Both the position numbers and the translations under genes were made by a program. A DNA stretch of 64,000 bases from Antedon mediterranea. Lineage: Eukaryota > Echinodermata > Crinoidea > Comatulida > Antedonidae. The notes beneath the pieces were generated by a model. It searched no databases, was not told the origin of the DNA, and worked only from the letters and a program-made list of their open reading frames with translations. Below, one piece after another: positions 24,230-35,280 of the stretch (position 1 is its first letter; the number at the start of each line of letters is the position of its first letter). The DNA lies in the NCBI RefSeq assembly GCF_964355755.1, contig NC_092677.1:9758601-9822600 (forward strand). The letters are read 5' to 3'.

Positions 24230-24615
24230 ATATTAACATTTCATCACCATTATCACCCTTTGTTGGTCAATCTCATCATTATCATTTTAAAAACCCTAAT
24301 CATCATTATCATCATCTTTAGCACCTTTTCTTATCATTTTTATCATCTTTATCCATTTTTATCACCCCATCACCCTATCATCATTACCATCGTCTTCATC
24401 ACCTTTAACTCTTATCATTTTATCATCTTTATCCACTTTAAATCCCCACCAGCACCCTCATCATCATTATCGTTATTACCTTTTCTTATGATTCTTATCA
24501 TCTTTATCCATGTTAATCACCCCATCACCCTATCATCATCTTTATCACCTTTTCTTATCATTCTTATCATCTTTATCCATTTTAATCACCCCACCCCCTT
24601 TATCATCCACAGCTG
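24230..24615. repeat. Minisatellite of tatcatc/ttatccattttaatcacccc type, locus 1
   Basis: Imperfect units containing ttttcttatcattcttatca, tctttatccattttaatcac and cccatcaccc. The same unit family makes a larger array at 29690-30345. The 179-residue open frame across it is a by-product of the repeat. Confidence 0.8.
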
Positions 24616-25138
24616 TTCCAGAAATATGAATTAAGTGCAGCGCCCCCAACGTTTCATAGCGTTTTATGGAGTAGCGATTCCGAAAACATATTGTATACAA
24701 ACCACATGAGGAACCCGGAAGCAATCAAGCATAAAACGACTGTTTTTTAATAGCCAATAAAAACAAATAAAGACCGCGAAAGTCAGAAAAATAATGAATA
24801 TTCATTAGAACAACCCTGGATGAAGGTGAAAAACATGTTGTCGTCGTTTTATCACGTGGATTTTAAGAGGTAATGTAATTGAAAATTGTACACCCAACGC
24901 CAGTTTTTTTCTCAAGTGATACATTTAAAAAGTAGGTATAAATGTTGTTTTCCATATCAGTTTAAAAATAATTTTTTCTGTTGAATTCTTTGATTTAGTT
25001 GGATACTTTAGTTATCCTTGAATGTTTTAACAAGGATCGTATTCATATTGCCTGGCTGGATTTTTTCCTATGCTAGCTTATAATAGGCTCTGCCCAGGCC
25101 CCTTGCGTGGTTAAAACCAGCTGTGTAAGACTAATGGC

Positions 25139-26045
25139 TGTTTATTTTTAACACGTAAACATGTATATTCGGGGGGCCTGAGTGACAGTTGACCTGTTAT
25201 AAAGCTGATTAATTACTTGTTCCTGGTCCTAATTAAAAATTAGGCCTAGTCTAGGCCTAAGCTTTTTTAATAATCATTCATATTGGGAAAGGAGTACAGA
25301 GTAGGCCAGGCTACAGGCCCAGCTAGGCCTATATTATATATAGGCTAGGCTACCTCATCAGCAGGTTAAAGGCTAGCAGCCTACCTAGCATGTCTTAGTC
25401 AAAGATCTGTAATATATTAATAGAAAGAAGTTATAGAGTACTGTGACATTAGATATTTAATCATAAATGCATATTTCTTTCATATTTGTATTGTATATTT
25501 ATTATTTTGATATGCAATGAATCACAATCTAAATCAGTAAATAACATAAATTTCCGTTATCAATAAATAATTATTAATATATAAACCAAATTAAAATACA
25601 ATAATTGTTTATTTTTAACACGTAAACATGTCTATTCGGGGGCCTAAATGACAGTTGACCTGTTATAAAGCTGATTAATTACTTGTTCCTGGTCCTAATT
25701 AAAAATTAGGCCTAGCCTAGGCCTAAGCTTTTTTAATAATCATTCATATTGGGAGAGAGGAGTACAGAGTAGGCCAGGTTACATCCCTAGCTAGGCCTAT
25801 ACTATATATAGGCTAGGCTACATCATCAGCAGGTTAAAGGCTAGCAGCCTACCTAGCATGTCTTAGTCAAAGATCTGTAATATATTAATAGAAAGAAGCT
25901 ATAGAGTACTGTGACATTAGATATTTAATTATAAATGCATATTTCTTTCATATTTGTATTGTATATGCAATCACAATCTAAATCAGTAAATAACATCAAT
26001 TTCCGTTATCAATCAATAATATATATAAACCAAATTAAAATAAAA
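25139..26045 (+). repeat. 0.47-kb segmental tandem duplication
   Basis: Copy 1 is 25139-25605 and copy 2 is 25606-26045. They share nearly all sequence from tgtttatttttaacacgtaa through gtaacatagg-type blocks to ataaaccaaattaaaata. Copy 2 has several short deletions. They join head to tail without spacer. No coding content. The duplication lies directly 3' of the minus strand coiled-coil gene. Confidence 0.9.
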
Positions 26046-26204
26046 TAACTTCCAAAAAATTAAATTCAATTACAATTCATATACCATTTGTTAAATATTC
26101 ACAAAATCATTGTTCTAGCAATAACACAAAAAATACTACCATTCATACAGTATACTGTACATAATAATATGCAATACTGTAACAATTAACTGAGAAATAG
26201 CAAA

Positions 26205-27056
26205 CTATTCCTCAACTTTTCTGCACTTAGTTACCGGCCTAGTTACTTCATGCTGGATCTCAGGTGAAATAAAAGTCAGATGTGACTTCAGGATTTCCCA
26301 CAAAACTCTTTCCATGGTACTGCTGTCGAGGAATTTATTTTTTCTAAATACCTCGTCCATTTTTGTACATAGAGGTCCAGTTTCAAATCTCTTGGTTCAT
26401 AGTAGTTCGCTATATAAAATATATAAAAGAAATATGGCATTCATTTTTATAGTATTGCATGTTTTAGACATAATTTTAAAGGTATATAATGTAGGACTGA
26501 CCAAGTCTTTGACCTCTTGTTCTTTTAGATTTATTCTGTGGCCAGTCTCTGCAATCTTACTATGCTGTTTTGTCACAAGTGACACTGAGAGTTCATTTCT
26601 TAAATGCTCAAGATTCTCTTCTAAAGACTGGATTTTAATCATTGTACTTTGTAGCATGTCGATGTGCTGCAGCTTCTGATTTTCTCTTTCTGCTGGATGA
26701 TCACCTGAGATTAAACAATATTGGTCAACCAAATAAATGTCAATCTTCATAAAAAATGAGCATCAAAATTATTATATTTTCAAAATGTTAACAACTATTT
26801 CTTGTAGCAGATGATAATAATATATGGATAATTCATAGGAAAATAAGTTCCAGCCAAAGGTTTGCTTTATTATGCATAAAAATAGGATAAACAATTTTGA
26901 AATTCTATGCTCAAAGGGACAATTATGTATATTTAAAGAGCAACTTGACCAATTGAGTTATTATGTAATGTCAATGTAAAGTTGAAACAACATTTGAATT
27001 TACCAGTCAAGATGTCAGCATCCTGTCGCATGTTGAATATTATAACATATTGACAC
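26205..27056 (-). CDS. C-terminal part of an unrecognised coiled-coil protein (3 exons)
   Basis: The minus strand exons are 27056-27004 (53 nt), 26704-26502 (203 nt) and 26390-26205 (186 nt, ending in a stop). Junctions are phase 1 then phase 0, and the donors are gtaaat and gtcagt. Together they encode 146 residues. The middle exon is charged and heptad-like (QSLEENLEHLRNEL, then INLKEQEVKDL), a likely coiled coil. The last exon includes FETGPLCTKMDEVFRKN and ERVLWEILKSHL and is followed by TKCRKVEE and a stop. The acceptor of the last exon (gaaccaag) has a poor pyrimidine tract, the weakest point. I do not recognise the family. An upstream exon may lie at 29388-29338; the true start was not found. 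Confidence 0.6.
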
Positions 27057-27567
27057 CTGGAAAAATAGTTGATTGAGGAAATATTTAATAAAGAAAAGAG
27101 GTATATTTATAAATTACTGTAACAATTGTTTGTTTCGACAGTTATTTTATACTAACATTGTTCTTTAATATGAAGTACAAACACACATTTTATTGTTTGG
27201 AGTGTGTATTAAACTTTCTAAAGAGGTGGTTATGATTATTTACCTACCCTGTTTAATTCAATGTCTACCAGGTATGGCCTAACAACACTGTGCGATATTG
27301 TTTTGCTTTTTTTTTTTTTCACTGCCATGGTCTACAAAAAACTTGTAGTCATGATTGTAGGCCTTGAGATATCTACAGGCTTGAGGAACATTGTTGATTC
27401 TGATGTCATCTTGATTACAAAAACAATAGATGCAACTGTACTTTCCTTTAAAAATAAATCAATTTTTAAATCTACAGTACTTCAGTTTTGTGTCCAAACA
27501 AATCCAAACAAGAGAGCTAATAGTCAAAATATTAAAGCATTATTATACAAATGTATTACTATTAAGG

Positions 27568-28895
27568 CCTAGCCTAGGCGGCATATGACCGTTTCGGCCA
27601 CAGACAGTTTCGGCCACAACAGATTTCTATGGCGCGCCATTCACGCATATATTAGACCGTGCTATTGTTTTTGCTATTAGTTATCGCATCTCATGCTTTG
27701 TTGTATAGTATTTTTATGACGATTACTACCATTACAGTGTTATCATTCTTAAAGTTATTCCACTACAATTTGCATTTATTAGATTTGTTGTTTCCATTCC
27801 AGTTTAGTTATATCATGGAGTCTTGGCGAAAAATAAATTCAACTGTCAGTGACACAGTTAAATACTCTCTTAGTACAGACGTATTAATAGTTTGGCTATG
27901 AAAAAAGAAATAGAAATGCTAAGAAAAAAAAAGAAATTTAATTAAAACGTTTTTCCTTCCATTGCTTAAGTGACCTAAGGAACAAAGAGGAATATCAGGA
28001 ACTCACACATCAATACAAGCAGAAGAATCAAGAAGAAAATTAGTGATAAAAAAAAATAAATTTAATAAAACTTTGTCGTCTTCATTTGATTGGTTTTTAA
28101 TACAACACAGGAGTAATTAAATGTTTTATCATGGAGCTCAGGTCATGTCTTAAGAACACAGGTGCATAAATAAAACGAACATATCAGACCCAACATAAAA
28201 ATAATAATTGAGTAATTTGCGGCGATATGCATTTAACATATTTTAACATGTCAAAATACAGTACAAACAAAATGAGTAATAATTCGGATAAAAATGCGAC
28301 TAAGGATAACATTTGTTGTGTTCTATGCGAACGTCAGAGGAAGTCCCCAAATTAATTACTAGGCCTATTATCAATTAATAATTGCTGCTATAAATAACCA
28401 CACTCTAGAAAAGAAAATGGCAAAAAGAAGCAACCAAACACTGTTATTTCAAAGTTCAGAACATCCGTAATTACTACGGAAATTCGGCCCAATATTTCGG
28501 ACGTAGGGAAATGAAGATAAATAGGCTACTACGGAAATAATGGGGAATCCCCGGCAAAATGCAATGACTACGGACAAATCAACCACCCATATGACGGGGT
28601 TATTATTATCTACGTAATTCTTCGTTTCTTATCTCATCATGCCACCTAGCTACAAAATACGTGTTTGTATTTTATTTTCATTATTAATTAATTAAATTAA
28701 TTAATTGCCAAGTTTGTCTGTGTCCGTGTTTTCCTGTGTAAAAACAAAAAAACAAAAGTAAAAGGCAATGAAATCGATAATCCTGTATTACATTGTCGTG
28801 TCTCATTGTTCCCCTATCAATGGCACTATGGGCGTTCCATAGATATGGTAGTAATATTGTCTGTGGCCGAAGTTGGCCTAATCCGCCTAGGCTGT
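27568..28895. mobile_element. Possible 1.3-kb element with divergent inverted ends
   Basis: The left end has cctaggcgg, ttcggccacagac and ttctatggcgcgcc; the right end, in reverse complement, has cctaggcgg, ttcggccacagac and atctatggaacgcc, in the same order and spacing. Identity over about 70 bp is roughly 70%. It encloses the broken coiled-coil fragment. No transposase was seen. It could equally be two independent insertions of the same repeat. Confidence 0.4.
27803..28062 (+). pseudogene. Fragmentary coiled-coil reading frame, probably broken
   Basis: After a good acceptor (gtttccattccag), an ATG at 27815 opens MESWRKINSTVSDTVKYSLS. About 12 bp past codon 22 the frame is lost, and a shift of two bases gives SLAMKKEIEMLRKKKK. 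A third piece, DLRNKEEYQELTHQYKQK, ends at a tag at 28040-28042 and is followed by aataaa motifs. The three pieces read like one small coiled-coil protein with frame breaks. It may be a decayed retrocopy or gene fragment; a gene with unusual splicing is less likely. Confidence 0.35.
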
Positions 28896-29337
28896 GACTG
28901 TCACTCAGTCACACCAGCTAGCCTAAAAATGCACCAGGAAAGCAATAATTATTATTATAAACACATGCCATTAATTATTTGGTAACAGTTATAATGATTA
29001 AATTTAGGATTAGGGTAATTAAAGGTTTAACTATTACGAATTTTCTATGTTTCGGCCTAGCTTTATTCTAGGCCCACATTACCGTCACGGTCATCGCGGG
29101 CGACAACGCACTTTCTAAGCCTATTGCCAAACCGTTTTCTCGCCGACAACAATAACAATGTATAAAGGGGTTGCAAAATATGCGAGTTTTACTAAAAACT
29201 GAACCAGGCTATATTTACAAAACTAGTATTATTTTGTTTATATAATAATGATGGACTATATTCTAGTTCGTTCTTTTTCTAAAAAAATTAATTATATCCA
29301 AAAAAAAGTAAAGAATACAATGATATTTTCTACTTAC

Positions 29338-29388
29338 GATTGTTTACCATTTCTTTACACAGTTTATCTTGACTTCCTGGTTTATGTG
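29338..29388 (-). other. Candidate internal exon, 51 nt
   Basis: On the minus strand it follows atatactatccag and ends before a perfect gtaagt donor. The open phase (2 nt + 16 codons + 1 nt) encodes HKPGSQDKLCKEMVNN. It could belong to the coiled-coil gene at 27056-26205, but one more exon would be needed to fix the phase. It could also follow the signal-peptide exon at 32416. Confidence 0.4.
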
Positions 29389-29689
29389 CTGGATAGTATA
29401 TCAGTAAAATGGACAATATCGTGGTTTATTTATTAATTTATAGTAAAGAAACAATAAAATATTTATTTTTTAATTGAACATACACTTTTTTTAATCATTT
29501 AGTTTTGTATAAAATGTTTTACTACATAAAAACTCACGATAGCGAAATTTAATTTGGCGTTCGCGAAATAATGGTTTGTAAACAAAAATTATATGTCCGC
29601 GCGACTCGGCGGGAGAGCCTCGTCTGCTAACACTGAGGGCGCTTGACTTTTTCTGACATCTTAACACTAGTTGAAACAGCTGTGCATCA

Positions 29690-30345
29690 TCTTTATCATT
29701 ATCATCATCTTTATCACCTTTTCTTATCATTCTTATCATCTTTATCCATTTTAATCACCCCATCACTCTAATCGTCATTATCATCTGTGTATCACCTTTT
29801 CTTATCATTCTTATATCATCTTTATCCATTTTAATCACCCCACCACCTTCATCATCATCTTTAGAATTATCATCATCTTTATCACCTTTTCTTATCATTC
29901 TTATCATATTTATCCATTTTAATCACCCCACCACCTTCATCATCATCTTTATCATTATCATCATCTTTATCACCTTTTCTTATTATTCTTATCATATTTA
30001 CCCATTTTGATCACCCAATCACCCTAATCACAATTATCATCATCTGACATGTGGATCACCTTTTCTTATCATTCTTATCATTCTTATATCATCTTTATCC
30101 ATTTTAATCACCCCACCAGATTCATAATCATCTTTATCATTATAATCATCTTTATCACCTTTTTTTTTATCATCTTTGTCCATTTTAATTACCCCACCAC
30201 CTTCATTATCATCTTCATCATTATCATCATCTTTATCACCTTTTCTTATCATTCTTATCATCTTTATTCATTTTAATCACCCCACCACCAACATTATCAT
30301 CCTCATCATCTTCCTTATCTTCAGCTCGTCACCATCATCTTCACT
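29690..30345. repeat. About 85-bp minisatellite, locus 2
   Basis: Seven to eight imperfect units containing caccttttcttatcattctt, tttatccattttaatcaccc and caccaccttcatcatcatc. Same family as 24230-24615. Open frames on both strands here (Asp/Lys-rich on the minus strand) are repeat artefacts. Confidence 0.85.
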
Positions 30346-30642
30346 AATGGCATTTTAATGTCAATACCTGCACTCTCATTACCGCTATAATTCATCATTT
30401 ATAACGTGGTGAGAGCCAATTGATTTATCACTCGCTTTAAAAACATGATAAATTAAAGGATAATATGGTATATTGCAATGACGTGATTAAAAAACTTGTT
30501 TTAATATGATATTAAGATATTTTGTAATCATGAATATTCATAAGGCACACATTAATAGTAATAAGGTTTCTGTATATACATAATAATCAACATGAATCTG
30601 TTGTGAATTACTTTTAATATAACAATAACAGGGATATCGTAT

Positions 30643-30750
30643 TAAGGAGGAGACACTTCAAATGTTAACGCGGCCGGCCAACCTCTCAGCGCCTCCTATT
30701 TACAGGACAGACGCGCAGTTGTTGGGCTCCGAAGGCGTCTCCTTATATAA
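30643..30750. repeat. Possible small inverted-repeat element
   Basis: ttaaggaggagac at the left is roughly mirrored by gtctccttata at the right, around a higher-GC core (gcggccggccaacctctcag). It could be a short MITE. Single copy here, short arms. Confidence 0.3.
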
Positions 30751-32300
30751 CACTTATTAATTCAGATGATCTTATTTATACGAATGTTGCCTACAGACTT
30801 GTTAATTATTGTATTGTCATATTGAAAAAAATAATAAAAATAGTTTCTCAACCGGTTAATGAACTAATAATAAAATAAAAATATCTCATAATCCGTTAAT
30901 GTTCGGAATAAAACAAGTGCATGTTATAGCTTGTAAATTACTTGCCTGTTTAGATTGATATCATAAGTCACACATATAAAGACAATTACAATGTTTTATA
31001 TATGATTGTTATGTAGACAGAAATATTGCAGAGAATTGTTTTTCCCTGATACGTCACAACTATAAATTGAGCATTGTTTCCGTGGTTATGCCTTTTTTAA
31101 CCTTTTAGTGTTTTTTGTCGTAAACATTTTGCTTAGTATGGTATTCAATTCTTGCTATATCTGCCAAACTAAGCTACAGTAACCATTAAATATTTAGCAG
31201 TGGTTGTACGCTTTTCGGTTTGAACACCGCTGTTAGGCCTAGTATGGTCTGTACAGCAGACAATGGGAATACCTTGTTTTTATACCAAGATTGTAGGTCC
31301 AATCTACTTACAATTCACAGATTTATGATGAGTTGATCTAAATAGGCCTAATATAATTGTAAGTGCCTCGGAGATATAATTTAGTTAATCTTAAAATGTC
31401 AAAAGATCTTATTCTATTATTTACATCCTGTACTCTTCTGTTACCAAGTAATTCCTTCAAAATTCAATCCGTCAATAACGATGCGAATTTTTCAGTTGCG
31501 CTCTTTACAAACACATTTACAACTCCGATTTAAACAGAGCGAGATCTCTCTACCTTAATTCAATTTATTTATTTACTGTTTAGTTCAAGATTCTGAATAT
31601 GTAACACAATTTATCAGAACCTACATTCTTGATTTATGACACCCCTGTGGTCATTATGTGTGAACAGCTTTATATAACCTCCAAATCTAATACATTTTAG
31701 ACGATTGTATAATAATAATAATATCGAATATAATATTGGTCATAATTATAGCAATTTGACTACGCACTATAAAAATAAAAAATTCATGATTGACTTCTTT
31801 CTCAGGATTTCTCAATAGAAGGTATAGCCGATTCTTGGTACTGTACAATTTATCACATACAGTATATTTTCCATGTGACAGATGTATCATGGTATAAGCC
31901 TAATATAATTGTCTTAAACATAATACAGTAGTCACATGTGTGATGCTACAAGATTAGTGTGCCTAATTGACAGATACGTGTAATGCCATAGTTGATAGGC
32001 CTACATAAAATCGGGTTTAAAGTGATCTGGACAGCGACGATTGTATAATTTTATGAGATAGTTGATGATGTGATAGATATACTACTACAATGTAGAACGT
32101 CACGAATATGAGAACTACGGTACACAGTTATTATGATAATTGTATAACCAGTAGACGACGTTTTTTTAATCGACTAAGTAGATAGGCCTACATAAACGTG
32201 CATCTCTATCGTACATTATGTAACATTTAATAGACTATAACTATATAGAATTTCTATGAATTAAAACGCACACAGTAATATAATTCAAGAAGATAACTTA
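30751..32300. other. AT-rich, no recognised gene
   Basis: Probably intron of the CUB gene if the 32.4-kb exon belongs to it. The frame at 31687-31890 (-) lacks splice sites and domain features. Confidence 0.4.
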
Positions 32301-32301
32301 C

Positions 32302-32416
32302 GTATCTCGTAGCAGAATGTGTACTGAGTTAGAAAAGACACGAATATGCCTATGTAAACGACGGCGGCCATTAGTTGACGACAACCCGGCCACATCATCG
32401 CAATTTTGAAATCCAT
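32302..32416 (-). CDS. Signal-peptide exon, probably first coding exon of the CUB receptor
   Basis: On the minus strand an ATG at 32416 opens 38 codons and one extra base before a perfect gtaagt donor. The product starts MDFKIAMMWPGCRQ, followed by a hydrophobic segment (LMAAVVYIGIFVSFL) and QYTFCYEI, typical of a signal peptide or signal anchor. It ends in phase 1, as signal exons of CUB proteins usually do, and matches the phase-1 start of the CUB exon at 16858. Joined to it, the receptor would have about 315 residues and an intron of 15.4 kb. The exon at 29388 has the same starting phase, so the partner is not certain. Confidence 0.6.
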
Positions 32417-34050
32417 AACAAACAAGATCCAACCATTCTTAGGCAGTGTAATGCGAATAAATGAAGCTAAGATTAAGTGGGATCAAGCGTTTAGTAAGAA
32501 GAATGAACGAAGGCTGATGGGAGGATGCTGAAGATGAGCGGAATGGTTGATTAAGTCCAGGTAATTATTCCGAGTCCGTTCACTTTTCGTTGTTTGACGA
32601 AAGCACGGAAAGGGCTCTCCGGTCGCGTTTTCGTCCTTTTCAACATCAGAAATAAAACAAAACCAACTAAACTAAATTCAGATTTCGGTTGCGTTTCCGG
32701 GCTGAATAGAACTATTATGAGGATGCTAAAAAAGAAAATCTATCCATGATGGTTTGGGGGATGTTGTGGTGTTTGGTTCCGTTTGTCGCGTATATTTATC
32801 TGCTCAACTGCTTCAACTAGTGGAAAATACAAATCGCTAAACTGTAAAAAATCTCAAATCTATGAGTAGAAACATTTGACACTATATCATCGACTCGACT
32901 TCAAATAGCCGAGAGACTGTTCTTGACATCGCAGTTATAATTTCGAATACATGCGCATGTTGCGAGTTGTTTACATATCATCTGAAATTGCACGCTTCGT
33001 TGACATTGCGAAGGATCCAAATGATAATACATAAGAATTCTCCACTTTGGGACAAAACTGATCGATGATTTTCTTCCACAAGGGAGGTGTTTCTACCCCA
33101 TTAGATACATCATTTCACCTTCGGTAACGTTCAGCATTTAAATTTCTAAAAGTAATCAAAATTGTTTTCGGGTGCTTAGTAGAAAAGAGTCAATCAAAGT
33201 CCGTGTGTATGCAATGTTTATGCTTTAACGCAGACGAAATCATCGCAATTTATTTCAATGCCTTTAGAACAACTTGTCGCATCGTTAGTACTGAACGGGA
33301 ATATTGACGGAGTAAACCATCATGATGCACCAACATAGCTCTTTAATAGAATTTAAAATGTAAGATGCAACCCGATTCCTAATGGCTATACACACGACAA
33401 TACAATATTATGCAATGGCAATTTCCATAGTAGGCATATGTAATGTGTACCACCATAGTACCTGTATCATGGAAGGTGGGTTAAATCAGGGTTTATAATA
33501 CAGGCATGTGAAGTACATTAGAAGCTGTATCACGAAATATGCATGATACTGGACACATAAATAAGATACTGAACGAGAATCGGCTGGTTGTATAAGCTCA
33601 TGCATGTACAGTATATCTGATAACTGATATAAATGATAAAGCACATACACAAATCAATTTTTAATTAATAATTATTTAGCATTTAACATCTACTATCTAG
33701 TTTACTCTAAATGAATGTTCACACCAAGGAAAATATCGTTTTCGACAACCGGGTCCGTCGTGTGAACGCAAATCTATTCGGACGCGTTGCGTCAATTTGT
33801 CAGTGACACGACGACACAAAGTTGACCTGATTTAGATTGAACCAACGTTTATTATAGATTCTGATTCCATTCCAGCATAACTTTTAATTTTAGAACATTT
33901 CGTAGAATGGTACACGAGGGAGTAGTTTTCAATTCAAACATTTCTCAAATTGAAAATCACAGGGATTCAATACAAATAGGAAATGCATTATTCATTTTTC
34001 CCTACTACCCTCTTCATGATATGACGATGACGATGCTGGTGACACGACGC
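32417..34050. other. Region upstream of the signal-peptide exon
   Basis: It should hold the promoter of the minus strand gene. No TATA box or start site can be chosen with confidence. Sequence resembling repeat F lies near 33420-33570. Confidence 0.35.
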
Positions 34051-34051
34051 A

Positions 34052-34425
34052 GATGATGACGATCATGATGACGGGGTTGATAATGGATGATGACGATCAT
34101 GACGACGGGGTTGATAATGGATGATGATGACGATCATGACGACGGGGTTGATAATAGATGGTGACAATCATGACGACGGGTTTGATAATGGATGATGACG
34201 ATCATGATGACGGGGTTGATAATGGATGATAACGATCATGAAGAAGACGGGGTTGATAATGGATAATGACGATCATGATGACGGGGTTGATAATGGATGG
34301 TGACGATCATGACGACGGTGGTTGATAATGGATGGTGACTATATTGGCGACGGGGTTGATAATGGAGGGTGACGATCATGACGACGGGTTGATAATGCAT
34401 GGTAACGATCATGACGACGGGTTAG
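34052..34425. repeat. 34-bp minisatellite
   Basis: About eleven units of gatgatgacgatcatgacga followed by cggggttgataatg, with point changes and small insertions (for example an extra aag near 34240). Confidence 0.9.
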
Positions 34426-35125
34426 TAGAAAAGGCTACGGGTGTACCTTTCAAAATTCAAAGAAAGTCCGCATTCATTCATTCATTCCAACCTTAATGAA
34501 TATTCATAACTTTAAATATTCAGGAGGCAGTCAGGTGTGTGTTTTTTTAATTTGAAGACTGCAGACGTGTGTATAAGATTATATCTTATGTCTTTAAAGT
34601 GACGAACTTGAAAATGAAGGCATCGTATAGAATCACTGAATGCATCAAGTATTCACATAAGATTCGATGTTTTATAACAATGTTTAATACTATAAAATAG
34701 ACCTAAATCATAATGACGTTGTTGACGAAAGAGGTGACTTGCCGTATTGACTGGTAAGCCACGTCTGCTTTACAGTCAGCATGGAGGCTTAGGGATAGGG
34801 GTGGAAAGGAAGGTAATATATAGTATATTTCTACATTCTTTATTTAAATGTCAACTGCTTAAAACCAATTGTGATTCTTATGGACCCATAACCGATAATG
34901 GGAGAAAATCACGAGGTTTGATTTGATTGAGAATAGACTATAAAATAAATATAAGTTGATACAATTACACAATCGAGGTCAAGCCTATATCTAAAACAAT
35001 AAAATGTGTTTGTTTCAATTTAGGTCTGTAGTTATAAATCTCATCTTAATTAGCTTTGTGCGACAGAGAAACGAAGCCATCGCGTCAAAATTATACGTGC
35101 AATTGAGTCTAAATTGTGTAGTCTG
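34426..35125. other. Non-coding, nothing recognised
   Basis: AT-rich sequence between the minisatellite and the next MITE, without open frames of note. Confidence 0.5.
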
Positions 35126-35280
35126 AAGCTCTGTCTACACTACCAAATTTGAAAACAAAAATGTGATGTGCCCATATATGGGCATGATGTCATATCACTA
35201 CTGTATTTGGGTACATCACTACCATATTTGGCGAGATCACACTTTTTTGTCAAACTAGTTTAATAGTGTAAACAGAGCTT
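35126..35280. mobile_element. Hairpin MITE, family A, copy 7
   Basis: Left end AAGCTCTGTCTACACTACCA, right end gtttaatagtgtaaacagagctt, with a well preserved centre (gtgatgtgcccatatatggg). Confidence 0.88.

Noticed and set aside
24095-24634. 179-codon open frame (+)
   Set aside because: It spans the tatcatc minisatellite and is Ile/His/Phe-rich with no domain; a repeat by-product.
27300-27450. Minus strand frame starting MTSESTMFLKPVDISRPTIM
   Set aside because: It has a possible acceptor but no usable donor and no phase match to the coiled-coil gene.
31687-31890. 67-codon minus frame
   Set aside because: No splice sites or domain; ends in AT-rich Ile runs.
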